Part shown: positions 34,694 through 42,903 of the stretch, one piece after another
Layout: each line of letters starts with the position of its first letter
Numbering within the stretch: the first letter of the stretch is position 1
Source: Streptomyces sp. B1I3
GTDB taxonomy: Bacteria; Actinomycetota; Actinomycetes; Streptomycetales; Streptomycetaceae
Reading direction: 5' to 3'
DNA: 64,000 bases
NCBI RefSeq assembly: GCF_030816615.1
Contig: NZ_JAUSYD010000001.1
Span: 1,116,001 to 1,180,000, forward strand
The notes under the pieces: model-generated
Database searches by the model: none
Seen by the model: the letters and a program-made list of their open reading frames with translations, nothing else
What the model was told of the DNA's origin: nothing
Program-made: the position numbers and the translations under genes

Positions 34694-36132
34694 GCGCGGC
34701 CCCCTTCGAACAGGGCGCGGACGGCCGCGCCGCAGTAGAAGCCCTGGCAGCGGCCGCCGCGGGCGCGGGTGCGGCGCCGCAGGCCGTCCGGGGAGTGCGG
34801 CGGGAGGGTGGCGGAGAACGCGTCGCGGATCTCGCCCAGGGTGACGTGCTCGCAGTGGCAGACGAGCGTGCCGTACGCCGGGTCGCGCGCGATCAGATCC
34901 GCCCGCAGGTAGGGCCTCGGGAAGGCTTCGCCGAGGTTCGGCATGGTGAGCTCCGGGAGGTCGTGCCGGTCTCCGAGGTCCAGCCCGATGCCCGCGAGCA
35001 GGCCGGTGACGTGCCGCGCGATGGCCATGGAGGCCGTGAGGCCGGTGGACCGGATGCCGCCGACGGTGACGTACCGCCGGCCGGGGTGGTCCCGGATGCG
35101 GTAGTCCTCCTGTCCGGTGCCGGCACGCAGTCCCGCGTAGACAGCGGTGACCTCCTCGTCGAGGAGCGCGGGCACGATCCGGCGGCCCTTCTCGCGCAGG
35201 AGGTGCAGGCCTTCGGCGGTGGAGCCGGTGGCAGTCCTGTCGTCCAGGTCCTCGGAGGTGGGCCCGAGGAGCACGTTGCCGAACACGGTCGGTGCGACCA
35301 GGACCCCCTTGCCGGCCGCGGTGGGGACCGGCAGCAGGATGTGGTCGACGAGACCGCGGGCGAGCTTGTCGAAGACGATGAGCTGACCGCGGCGCGGGGT
35401 GACGGTGAACTCCTCGTGGCCGAGGAGCCGGTCGACCTCGTCGGCGTACAGCCCGGCCGCGTTGACCAGGTACCGCGTGCGCAGCGGGCCGCGCGAGGTG
35501 CTGAGCGTGTGGCCGCCGGCATCGCCGGCGATGCCCCGCACCCGGCAGTTGAGGTGCAGATGGACGCCGGCGCGGACGGCCTGGGTGGCGAAGGCGAGCG
35601 GTGTGGTCCAGGGACAGATGATGCTCTCGTCGGGGACCTCGAGTGCGCCGAGCGCGCCCGGTCCGAGGTGTGGTTCGCGCTCACGCAGTTCCTGCGCGCC
35701 GATGAGGCGGGCCGCGTGGTAGCCGTTGCGGGCGGCCTTGGCCAGCAGTCCGGGCAGCGTGGCGAGCTGCTCGTCGTCCCAGGCCACGAGCAGGGCGCCG
35801 ACCCGCTCGACGGGGATGCCGGTCCGGGCCGCGTAGGCGGCGAGCAGTTCATGCCCCTCGCGTACGAGCCGTCCCTCCAGCGAGCCGGGCACGGCGTCGA
35901 AGCCGGTGTGCAGAATCGCGGTGTTGGCCTTCGACGTTCCGTTGCCGACGTCGTCGGAGGCCTCCACGAGGGCGGTACGCAGGCGGTGTCCGGCCAGTTC
36001 GCGGGCGATGGCCGCCCCGACGACACCCGCGCCCACGACGGTGACGTCGTACGTGCCGTCGCCGGGGCCGTCCGTGCTGCCCGGGCCGTCGCCCGTGGGC
36101 AGAGGCCCGGCCGTGGTGACCGTGACCGTCAT
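34690..36132 (-). CDS. GlpA-like glycerol-3-phosphate dehydrogenase with C-terminal [2Fe-2S]-type domain
   Basis: A 480-residue DAO-fold FAD dehydrogenase: VTVVGAGVVGAAIARELAG (about 30-48), the VEASDDVGNGTSKANTAILHTGFDA substrate/FAD region, NAAGLYADEVD and VTVGGIRSTGLTASMAIARHV. The C-terminal 75 residues form a BFD/Fer2-like domain with Cys-x-Cys (VCHCEHVTLGEI) and Cys-x4-Cys (RCQGFYC), as in anaerobic GlpA. ATG 36,132 overlaps the kinase stop. With the kinase and the flavoprotein it suggests oxidation of glycerol-3-phosphate or a related polyol phosphate. Confidence 0.86.
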   Translation of the reverse strand: MTVTVTTAGPLPTGDGPGSTDGPGDGTYDVTVVGAGVVGAAIARELAGHRLRTALVEASDDVGNGTSKANTAILHTGFDAVPGSLEGRLVREGHELLAAYAARTGIPVERVGALLVAWDDEQLATLPGLLAKAARNGYHAARLIGAQELREREPHLGPGALGALEVPDESIICPWTTPLAFATQAVRAGVHLHLNCRVRGIAGDAGGHTLSTSRGPLRTRYLVNAAGLYADEVDRLLGHEEFTVTPRRGQLIVFDKLARGLVDHILLPVPTAAGKGVLVAPTVFGNVLLGPTSEDLDDRTATGSTAEGLHLLREKGRRIVPALLDEEVTAVYAGLRAGTGQEDYRIRDHPGRRYVTVGGIRSTGLTASMAIARHVTGLLAGIGLDLGDRHDLPELTMPNLGEAFPRPYLRADLIARDPAYGTLVCHCEHVTLGEIRDAFSATLPPHSPDGLRRRTRARGGRCQGFYCGAAVRALFEGGRA

Positions 36133-37562
36133 GCGTGCTCCAGCAGGGTGTCCACCGCTGCCCGGAAGTGTGCGAGGCGTGCGGCAGCCTCGTCCGGGCC
36201 GATCCGGGGTTCGTAGACGGCTGAGGGCTTCCAGCGCGGTGTCGCCTGCCCCACGGACAGGTGGGGGTCGAGCCCGAGCCGGGCCACGGCTCCGGCGCCG
36301 AGCGCCGTCACGTCGGGCAGCGCGGAGACCTCGACCGGCCGTTGCAGCAGGTCCGCCTGGGTCTGCATGAGCAGGGTGGAGCGGGTGAGGCCACCGTCGA
36401 CGCGCAGGGTGGTGAGCGGTTCGCCCAGGTCGCCGGCCACGGCGTCGGCCAGGGCGACGACCTGCGCGGCGATGCCCTCGCACAGGGCCCGCACCAGGTG
36501 GCCTGCGGTGGTGTCGAGGCCGAGGCCGGTCACCGAACCGCGCAGGTCGCCACGCCACCACGGAGCGGCGAGGCCGGCGAGCGCGGGGACGAAGACGACT
36601 CCGTTCGTGCCGGGGACCGTGGCCCCCACCGGGTCGAGGTCGGCGGCGCCGGAGATCACACCGAGGTCCGAGAGCCAGCGTACGGCGGAGGCCGCCGTGT
36701 AGACCTGTCCGTCGAGGCAGTAGTCGGTGCGTCCGCCGATCCGCCAGGCGACGCAGCTGACCAGGCCGGAGGAAGTGGTGCGAGGACTGCTTCCGGTCTG
36801 CGCGAGCAGGAAGGCACCGGTGCCGTAGGTGCATTTGGCCTGGCCGGGTTCGAGGGCGTTCTGGGCCAGCAGGGCGGCCTGCTGGTCGACGAGGAGGCCG
36901 GTCAGGGGGATCTCACCGCCGAAGGCGGTGGTGGTGCCGACGGGTCCGGCGCAGTCGACGACGGTGGGGAGCCGCTCGTCGGACAGGCCGAAGATCTCCA
37001 GGGCGGCGGGTGACCAGGCGACGTCACGGAGGCCGAGCAGCTGGGTGCGTCCCGCGGTGGCCGCGTCGGTGACGAAGGCTCCGGTCAGCCGGTGGACCAG
37101 CCAGGAGTCACTGGTGGTCACGACCCCTTCCCGGGTCAGCTCACGACGGATCCAGGCCATTTTGGGCGCGGCGAAGTACGGGTCGAGCGGCAGCCCGGTC
37201 AGATCCCGTAACTCCTCGGCGTACGAGCCGAGTTCCGCACAGATGCCCTCCGCCCGCCGGTCCTGCCACACGACGGCGTCGGTGAGCGGGCGGCCGGTCG
37301 CGGGGTCCCAGGCCAGGACCGTCTCACCCTGGTTCGCCAGGCCCACCGCCACCACGGGTTCGGCAGCCGCGGCCACCGCCTGACGGCCGGCGTCGATCAC
37401 CGAGGTGAGCAGCTCGCCGGGATCGGCCTCGACGGTCCCGCCTGCGCCGTACCGGGGGCGGACGGGTGCGGAACCGGAACCGATCACGCCCCGTTCGGGA
37501 CAGATCACCAGCGCCTTCGTGCCGGACGTCCCCTGGTCGACGGCGAGTACCGCGCCTGTCAT
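36129..37562 (-). CDS. FGGY-family carbohydrate kinase, glycerol kinase-like
   Basis: A 477-residue sugar kinase. The phosphate-1 motif is VLAVDQGTSGTKALV (about 5-19), followed by GLANQGETVLAWDPATGRPLTDAVVWQDRR, CTYGTGAFLLAQTG, VPALAGLAAPWW and the adenosine region LRVDGGLTRSTLLMQTQADLLQRPVEV. These blocks match glycerol kinase closely, though glycerol versus a similar polyol cannot be settled. ATG 37,562 has GGGGGTG upstream; a GTG 6 nt earlier is possible. First gene of the operon; upstream lies a 13-bp palindrome at 37,713. Confidence 0.87.
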   Translation of the reverse strand: MTGAVLAVDQGTSGTKALVICPERGVIGSGSAPVRPRYGAGGTVEADPGELLTSVIDAGRQAVAAAAEPVVAVGLANQGETVLAWDPATGRPLTDAVVWQDRRAEGICAELGSYAEELRDLTGLPLDPYFAAPKMAWIRRELTREGVVTTSDSWLVHRLTGAFVTDAATAGRTQLLGLRDVAWSPAALEIFGLSDERLPTVVDCAGPVGTTTAFGGEIPLTGLLVDQQAALLAQNALEPGQAKCTYGTGAFLLAQTGSSPRTTSSGLVSCVAWRIGGRTDYCLDGQVYTAASAVRWLSDLGVISGAADLDPVGATVPGTNGVVFVPALAGLAAPWWRGDLRGSVTGLGLDTTAGHLVRALCEGIAAQVVALADAVAGDLGEPLTTLRVDGGLTRSTLLMQTQADLLQRPVEVSALPDVTALGAGAVARLGLDPHLSVGQATPRWKPSAVYEPRIGPDEAAARLAHFRAAVDTLLEHA

Positions 37563-37929
37563 CGACACCCCCGTCGTGCGGGCCGCCCACGGCGGGCGGA
37601 CACGTGATCATCCGGTTACTGCGCCCACAGTCGTGCAGACCCAGCCGTTGCGTCAAGCCTCGCCGGACTTCCCGCCCATCGGCCCTTGTGACGTTCAACG
37701 TCCGGCAGATGCACGCAACTTGCGTAAGATCCGCGAAGTCGCCGGATCGCGGGCGCACGGCGCCTACACTCACCGCCGAGCAACCAACCGGACGCTTGAC
37801 GGCAGTTCACGGCCCGAGCTGTCCCACCCCCACGTCCTTGAGGATTCATGACGTACAGACCATGCCCCGTGCCGCTCCGCCCGGCACCCCGCCCCGTCCC
37901 CGCAGGCCGTCCGGGGACGGGGCGCGCAG
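37563..37929. promoter_or_regulatory. Divergent intergenic region with a 13-bp palindrome
   Basis: 367 bp between the kinase operon (minus) and the hypothetical gene at 37,930 (plus). It contains the perfect palindrome ACGCAA-C-TTGCGT at 37,713-37,725, a plausible operator for a dimeric repressor of either side. No candidate regulator gene is adjacent. No other clear element is seen. Confidence 0.5.
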
Positions 37930-38937
37930 ATGGCATCCAGTGATTTCCGCCCGGTCTACCACCCCGCGGGCCACGACCACGCGTTACGCGCGGCGCTCCA
38001 GGATCTGCGCACCGGCCGCTGGCTCTCCATGCGCGACCTGCTGGAGAGCACTCCGGACTGGGCGCTGTGGACCCAGCGCACCCAGGTCCTCGCGACCGTC
38101 GCGGCGGGTTCCGACGCGGTCCGGGCCTGGCTGGCCGAGGAGCCGCGGAGCGTGGCCGCGACGGTGATGCACGCCCGGGTGGTCGTGGAGCGCGCGGTGC
38201 GCGCCCACCGCGAGAAGCACGCGCGCGCCCAGGAGTTGTGGCAGGAGGCCTGGGAGGGGTGCCGCTCCGCCGCGCACGCCTCCCCCGCCGATCCCGTGCC
38301 CTGGGTCTGCCTGCTGGCGCTGTCCCAGCTCGACGAACGGCAGCGCCTCGAGGAGCACCGCGTGCCGCCGCCGGGCCCCATGCTCTTCCCCGGGCCGTGG
38401 GGGCTGCTGGCGGAGGCGGACAGGCGCGACCCGTTCAACCGCGAGGCCTACCACCGGATGCTGCAGTTCGTCTACGCGAGAGCGGCGAGCGGAACGCTGT
38501 CCGAAGCGGTCAACTTCGTCCAGTGGGCGGCCTCCTCGGCACCGGAGGGCTCCCCGCTCCACGTGCTGCCGTTGTACGTGCGGGTGGAGCGCTACCGGCG
38601 CGAGCGCGGCAACGAGAAGGCCCTGGACCTGCACTGGGTCACCGAGGACGGCGAACGCGACGCGCGCCGTGCCCTGCGCGTCTGGTTCGCCGGCGCCGAT
38701 CCGGCGGCACAGTCACTGCTCGACCTGAACCAGCTGGCCCACGCCCTGTGGGGTTCGCTCCAGTTCGCCGAGGCGGCGCCGGTCTTCCGGGCGCTGGGCC
38801 CGTACTACACCTCGGTCCCGTGGGTGTACCGCACCCGCGTGACGGCTGATCCTGCCGGGGCCGAGGACGTGTTCCTGCGGGCCCGCAGCCGCTGTCTGGC
38901 CGCCGAGCGCGAGCCCGGCACGGGGCCGCACGGCTGA
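37930..38937 (+). CDS. Conserved-looking hypothetical protein, TPR-like helices
   Basis: A 335-residue cytosolic protein. It is all-helical by composition, with Trp-rich repeats such as RDLLESTPDWALWTQRTQVLATV and HARAQELWQEAWEGCRSAAHASPADPVPWVCLLALSQL. The segment FPGPWGLLAEADRRDPFNREAYHRMLQFVYARA suggests TPR-like packing. There is no signal or membrane segment. I do not recognise a named domain. ATG 37,930 is preceded by G-rich sequence rather than a clean SD. Confidence 0.75.
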   Translation: MASSDFRPVYHPAGHDHALRAALQDLRTGRWLSMRDLLESTPDWALWTQRTQVLATVAAGSDAVRAWLAEEPRSVAATVMHARVVVERAVRAHREKHARAQELWQEAWEGCRSAAHASPADPVPWVCLLALSQLDERQRLEEHRVPPPGPMLFPGPWGLLAEADRRDPFNREAYHRMLQFVYARAASGTLSEAVNFVQWAASSAPEGSPLHVLPLYVRVERYRRERGNEKALDLHWVTEDGERDARRALRVWFAGADPAAQSLLDLNQLAHALWGSLQFAEAAPVFRALGPYYTSVPWVYRTRVTADPAGAEDVFLRARSRCLAAEREPGTGPHG

Positions 38938-39062
38938 CCGGCAGGCGCCCGGCAAAGCACTGCCCGGCCGAGCCGTCGGCCCCTGGGCAGCACACCTCAC
39001 GGCCGGCCGGACGGTCCCCGGGGAGGGCCGCTCGGCCGACCGGCCCAAGCCCGCCCCACGCC

Positions 39063-39102
39063 ACTCCCTGTCTGTCCCCCGAACTCCCTGTCTGTCCCCC
39101 GA
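39063..39102. repeat. 20-bp tandem duplication before the permease gene
   Basis: ACTCCCTGTCTGTCCCCCGA is present twice in direct succession (39,063-39,082 and 39,083-39,102), 22 bp before the permease ATG. It would fall in its leader or promoter. Confidence 0.9.
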
Positions 39103-39123
39103 CCCCTCCCGGAGGTCTTATCC

Positions 39124-40650
39124 ATGTCCATATCCGCCTCGCCGCCGAGCACGGAGACCGCCCCGCAGAAGGACGAGGAGCAGCGGCTGCGCGAGCTCGG
39201 CTATCAGCCGGTGCTGGCCCGCCGTATGGGCGGCTTCGGTAACTTCGCGATCAGCTTCTCCGTCATCTCGATCCTCTCCGGCTGCATGACGCTGTACGGG
39301 TTCGGCATGTCCACCGGCGGGCCGGCCGTCATGCTGTGGGGCTGGGCCGGTGTCGGGCTGTTCGTGCTCTGCGTCGGCATGGCCCTGGCCGAGGTCACCA
39401 GCGCGTACCCCACGTCCGGAGCGCTGTACTACATGGCCGACCGGCTCGGCGGCCGCAAATGGGGCTGGTACACCGGCTGGCTGAATCTGCTCGGTCTGCT
39501 GGGGGCGATCGCCGGTATCGACTACGGGGCCGCGCTGTTCACGGGCGCGCTGCTCAACCTGCAGTGGGGCTTCGACCCCACGCCCGGCTCCACCATGCTG
39601 ATCTTCCTCGGCATCCTGCTGCTCCACGCCGTGCTGAACCTCTTCGGTGTCCGCCTGGTCAGCGTGCTGAACTCGATCAGCGTGTGGTGGCATCTGGCGG
39701 GTGTGGCCGTCATCGTCACGGTGCTGGCGATCGTGCCCTCCCACCACCAGTCGCCGTCGTTCGTCTTCACCGAGTTCGTCAACGACACCGGGTGGGAGAA
39801 TCCGGTCTACGTGGCGGCGATCGGACTGCTCCTGGCCCAGTACACCTTCTGCGGCTACGACGCCTCCGCCCATCTGTCCGAGGAGACCTCCAACGCGTCG
39901 GTGACGGCGGCCAAGGGCATCGTCCGGGCGATCTGGGTCTCCTGGGTCGCCGGGTTCGTGCTGCTCGCCGGGCTGACCTTCGCCATCCAGGACTACGCGA
40001 GCACCCAGAACAGTGCCACCGGGGTGCCGCCTGCCCAGATCCTCATCGACGGGCTGGGCACGGCGGGTGCCACCGCCATGCTGCTGATCGTGATCGCGGC
40101 GCAGTTGTTCTGCGGCAACGCGGAGGTCGCCGCCGCGAGCCGGATGGTCTTCGCCTTCAGCCGCGACAACGCCCTGCCCGGTTCCGGCCTGTGGCGCAGG
40201 GTGAGCGCCCGCACGCAGACCCCGGTGCCCGCCGTGTGGCTTTCGGTGTGCGTGGCCGCCCTGCTGGCCGTGCCGTCGCTGTACTCCGCGACCGCGTACG
40301 GAGCGGTCACGGCCATCAACGTCATCGGCATCACTCCCGCCTACGCCATCCCGATCTTCCTCAAACTGCGCGCCGGGGACCGCTTCGAGCGCGGCCCCTG
40401 GCACCTGGGCCGCTGGTCGAAGCCGATCGGCTGGATCGCCGTGGTGTGGGTCGCTCTCGTGACGGTGCTGTTCCTGCTGCCGCAGTCCTCGCCGGTGACC
40501 ATCGACTCGATGAACTACGCGTCCATCGCGCTGGTCGCGGTGCTGGTCCTGGCCACGGTGTGGTGGTTCGTCGCGCGCCGTTCGTACGGCACCCCGGCCG
40601 CGTACGGGACCGCCCGCGAACAGGCGGAGGTCGCCGAGGGCATCGTCTGA
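39124..40650 (+). CDS. APC-superfamily amino acid/amine permease (GABA permease-like)
   Basis: A 508-residue transporter with 12 predicted membrane helices. It begins RMGGFGNFAISFSVISILSGCMTLYGFGMSTGGP, typical of eukaryotic-type GABA and amine permeases of the APC superfamily. It also has ALAEVTSAYPTSGALYYMA, a conserved YDASAHLSEET in the middle, and PVPAVWLSVCVAALLAVPSL in the second half. CCGGAGG lies 8 nt before the ATG. It is a lone gene that converges on the exporter gene at 40,693. Substrate not deducible. Confidence 0.88.
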   Translation: MSISASPPSTETAPQKDEEQRLRELGYQPVLARRMGGFGNFAISFSVISILSGCMTLYGFGMSTGGPAVMLWGWAGVGLFVLCVGMALAEVTSAYPTSGALYYMADRLGGRKWGWYTGWLNLLGLLGAIAGIDYGAALFTGALLNLQWGFDPTPGSTMLIFLGILLLHAVLNLFGVRLVSVLNSISVWWHLAGVAVIVTVLAIVPSHHQSPSFVFTEFVNDTGWENPVYVAAIGLLLAQYTFCGYDASAHLSEETSNASVTAAKGIVRAIWVSWVAGFVLLAGLTFAIQDYASTQNSATGVPPAQILIDGLGTAGATAMLLIVIAAQLFCGNAEVAAASRMVFAFSRDNALPGSGLWRRVSARTQTPVPAVWLSVCVAALLAVPSLYSATAYGAVTAINVIGITPAYAIPIFLKLRAGDRFERGPWHLGRWSKPIGWIAVVWVALVTVLFLLPQSSPVTIDSMNYASIALVAVLVLATVWWFVARRSYGTPAAYGTAREQAEVAEGIV

Positions 40651-40692
40651 CCGCTCCCTGCCGGGGCGGCTCCCGTCCTTGCCGGGCGGCCT

Positions 40693-41481
40693 TCAGCGCA
40701 GCAGCAGCTGGAGGCCGCCCATGACGGTCGCGCCGATCACGATGCGGTCGAAGAGCTTCTGATCGATCCGCCCCACGCAGGCACGGCCGAGGTACGCCCC
40801 GGGGACGACGAACAGCACCAGGGCTGCGTCCAGCAGCAGTGACCGGGCGTCGATGAGCCCGAGCCCCACGCTGAAGGGCACCTTGGAGGTGTTGACGATC
40901 AGGAAGAACCACGCCGACGTCCCCAGGAAGCCGAGCTTGCGGAAGCCCGCCGAGAGCAGGTAGAGCGACATCACGGGGCCGCCCGCGTTGGCGACCATGG
41001 TGGTGAACCCGCCGAGCACCCCGTACGAACGGGCCGTGAGCCGCCCGGCGCGCGAGACCCCGGCAGGTGCCCCGCCCTCGGGCTCCTCCTCCTCGCCCAC
41101 GGCGGGCCGCCGGGCAGCGCTCCGCCGCCTCCAGAGGGTGACGCCCGCCATGAAGAGGAGGATCGCGCCGATGGAGGTGCGCACGGCGTCGTCGTCCGCC
41201 CACATCATGAAGACGGTGCCCGCCACCACGCCCACGGCGACGGCGGGGAAGAGCCGGAGCAGGGTGGGCCAGTGGGCGTGCCGCCGGTAGATCAGCACGG
41301 CGAGTACGTCGCCCGCGATCAGGATCGGAAGCAGCACTCCGGTCGACTCGCGGGCCGGGAGGACGGCCGCGAAGACCGCGAGGCTGATCGTGTTGGCACC
41401 GCTGACGGCTGTCTTGGAGAAGCCGACGAGTGAGGATGCCGCCGCGAGCGCGGCCAGTTGCCAGAGCGTGAGGGTGTCCAT
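40693..41481 (-). CDS. TauE/SafE family sulfite/organosulfonate exporter-like protein
   Basis: A 262-residue membrane protein with about eight helices. It opens WQLAALAAASSLVGFSKTAVSGANTISLAVFAAVLPARESTGVLLPILIAGD, the first TauE half, and repeats the pattern at GGFTTMVANAGGPVMSLYLLSAGFRKLGFLGTSAWFFLIVNTSKVPFS. A charged insert (EEEEPEGG) separates the halves. It is divergent from the sugar-operon regulator with a 163-bp shared gap. Substrate unknown. Confidence 0.87.
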   Translation of the reverse strand: MDTLTLWQLAALAAASSLVGFSKTAVSGANTISLAVFAAVLPARESTGVLLPILIAGDVLAVLIYRRHAHWPTLLRLFPAVAVGVVAGTVFMMWADDDAVRTSIGAILLFMAGVTLWRRRSAARRPAVGEEEEPEGGAPAGVSRAGRLTARSYGVLGGFTTMVANAGGPVMSLYLLSAGFRKLGFLGTSAWFFLIVNTSKVPFSVGLGLIDARSLLLDAALVLFVVPGAYLGRACVGRIDQKLFDRIVIGATVMGGLQLLLR

Positions 41482-41590
41482 GCCAGGTCAGATGGTATAC
41501 ACATCTGCTTCTCGGACGATGATCGTCCACGGTGCGGTACCCGGCGGGCCGTCCCTCGCTATGCTGCGATCGCTCACGAAAACGTTCAAA

Positions 41591-41612
41591 CGAACACCGC
41601 GTAAGCGAACAC
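41591..41612. promoter_or_regulatory. Candidate operator: direct repeat CGAACAC
   Basis: CGAACAC occurs at 41,591-41,597 and 41,606-41,612, spaced 15 bp, next to GTTCAAACGAAC (GTTC-N4-GAAC palindrome). TCAAACG and CGCTCAC recur in inverted orientation right after the regulator gene (GTGAGCGTTTGA near 42,800), before the binding-protein gene. The regulator at 41,645 may bind both. Confidence 0.45.
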
Positions 41613-41644
41613 GGCACGAGCGGTACGGCAAGGGAGCCAGCAGC

Positions 41645-42802
41645 ATGCGGGAGCCGGTGGAACTGAGGCGCAAGCGCATCCTCGCGGTGGTGCACGCGCG
41701 CGGGGCCGTCAAGGTGAGTGCGCTCGCCGCCGAGCTGGACGTCTCCGTGGTCACGCTCCGGCGGGACGTGGAGGAGCTGGCCCGGGCGGGAAAGCTGCGG
41801 CGCGGACACGGGGTGGCCCGTCCGGTGGGGGACGCCGAGGCCACGACGGCCGCCCGGAACGGGAAGCCGGCCACCCGGAACGGGGCGGCGGAGGGCGGGC
41901 CGGCGGGTGACGGCGGTGCGATCGCACTGGTCGTGCCGGAGCGGCATTCGTATCTGTACGAGACCCTGCACGGCGCCCGCACCGCGCTGGCCGAGGCGGG
42001 GGTGCGCATCGCCCTGCACATCTCCCCGCAGCCGGCCGGAGCCGAACGTCCGCAGGTGGAACAGGCCCTGGCGGGCGGGGCGCGGGGATTGCTGATCGCT
42101 CCCCGGTGGCGCAGCGCCGTTGAGGAGGAGAGGGACTACGGCTGGCTGGCGGAGGTCGGTGTGCCGACCGTCCTGATGGAGCGGCGCCCGCGGCCCGGCA
42201 GCGCGCTGCACGCCCTCGACTCGGTCTGTTCCGACCACTGGTACGGAGTGCATCTGGCCGTAGACCACCTGGTCTCCTTGGGCCACCGCCGGATCGTCCT
42301 GGCGGCCCGGAACGACAGCCCCACCGCGCGGGCGATCCGGGTGGCGTTCGCCGAGGTCGCGGCCGGGCGGCCCGAGGTGGAGGAGTGGTCGGTGGTGCTG
42401 AGCTCGCCGAACGCCGGCCCCGGGTCGGGTCTTCCCGCCGCCGCGCCGGAGGGGCACGCCCCGGACCTCGCGGGGCTGTTGCGTGAGCGCGGGTTCACGG
42501 CCGCGGTCCTGCACGGCGACGAGGACGCCCTGATGCTGGTGCAGCGGCTGGCGGAGGGTGGCATCCGGGTGCCTCAGGACCTGTCGGTGGTGGCGTACGA
42601 CGACGTGGTCGCGGCGCTGGGCAGTCCGCCGCTGACCGCGGTCGCCCCGCCGAAGGCCGAGATCGGGCGGGCCGCGGCCGAGCTGTTGCTGCACCGGCTC
42701 GGGCACCCGGACGGGGCGGCCGGTCCGGTGCGCAGGACGGAACTGCTGCCGACACTCGAAGTGCGCGGTTCGGCGCAGGAGTTCTCCCCTTCGAGTCAGT
42801 GA
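41645..42802 (+). CDS. Hybrid regulator: DeoR-type HTH fused to LacI-type sugar-sensing domain
   Basis: A 385-residue regulator. Residues 6-60 are a DeoR winged helix (RRKRILAVVHARGAVKVSALAAELDVSVVTLRRDVEELARAGKLRRGHG). After a linker of about 35 residues comes a periplasmic-binding-like domain (IALVVPERHSYLYETLHGARTALAEAG, CSDHWYGVHLAVDHLVSLGHRRIVLAA, DLSVVAYDDVVAALGSPPLTAVAPP) as in LacI proteins. The usual DeoR sugar-phosphate isomerase-like sensor is replaced, so the ligand is likely a free sugar. GGGAG precedes the ATG. It heads the sugar ABC operon that follows. Confidence 0.88.
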   Translation: MREPVELRRKRILAVVHARGAVKVSALAAELDVSVVTLRRDVEELARAGKLRRGHGVARPVGDAEATTAARNGKPATRNGAAEGGPAGDGGAIALVVPERHSYLYETLHGARTALAEAGVRIALHISPQPAGAERPQVEQALAGGARGLLIAPRWRSAVEEERDYGWLAEVGVPTVLMERRPRPGSALHALDSVCSDHWYGVHLAVDHLVSLGHRRIVLAARNDSPTARAIRVAFAEVAAGRPEVEEWSVVLSSPNAGPGSGLPAAAPEGHAPDLAGLLRERGFTAAVLHGDEDALMLVQRLAEGGIRVPQDLSVVAYDDVVAALGSPPLTAVAPPKAEIGRAAAELLLHRLGHPDGAAGPVRRTELLPTLEVRGSAQEFSPSSQ

Positions 42803-42903
42803 GCGTTTGACCGCTTCAAGCTTCTTTTGATCGCTCTATTGACCGTTAACGATCAGGCGATCAGTATTCCCGTGTCTTGAATCAGGAGCCGCGGGAGGCA
42901 CCC

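Noticed and set aside
41390..41644. Longer start for the DeoR/LacI hybrid regulator
   Set aside because: The extension would cover the divergent promoter and operators; ATG 41,645 has a good SD and starts directly before the HTH.
42877..42903. TTG start of the sugar-binding lipoprotein
   Set aside because: ATG 42,904 has GGGAGG at good distance and gives a normal signal peptide.
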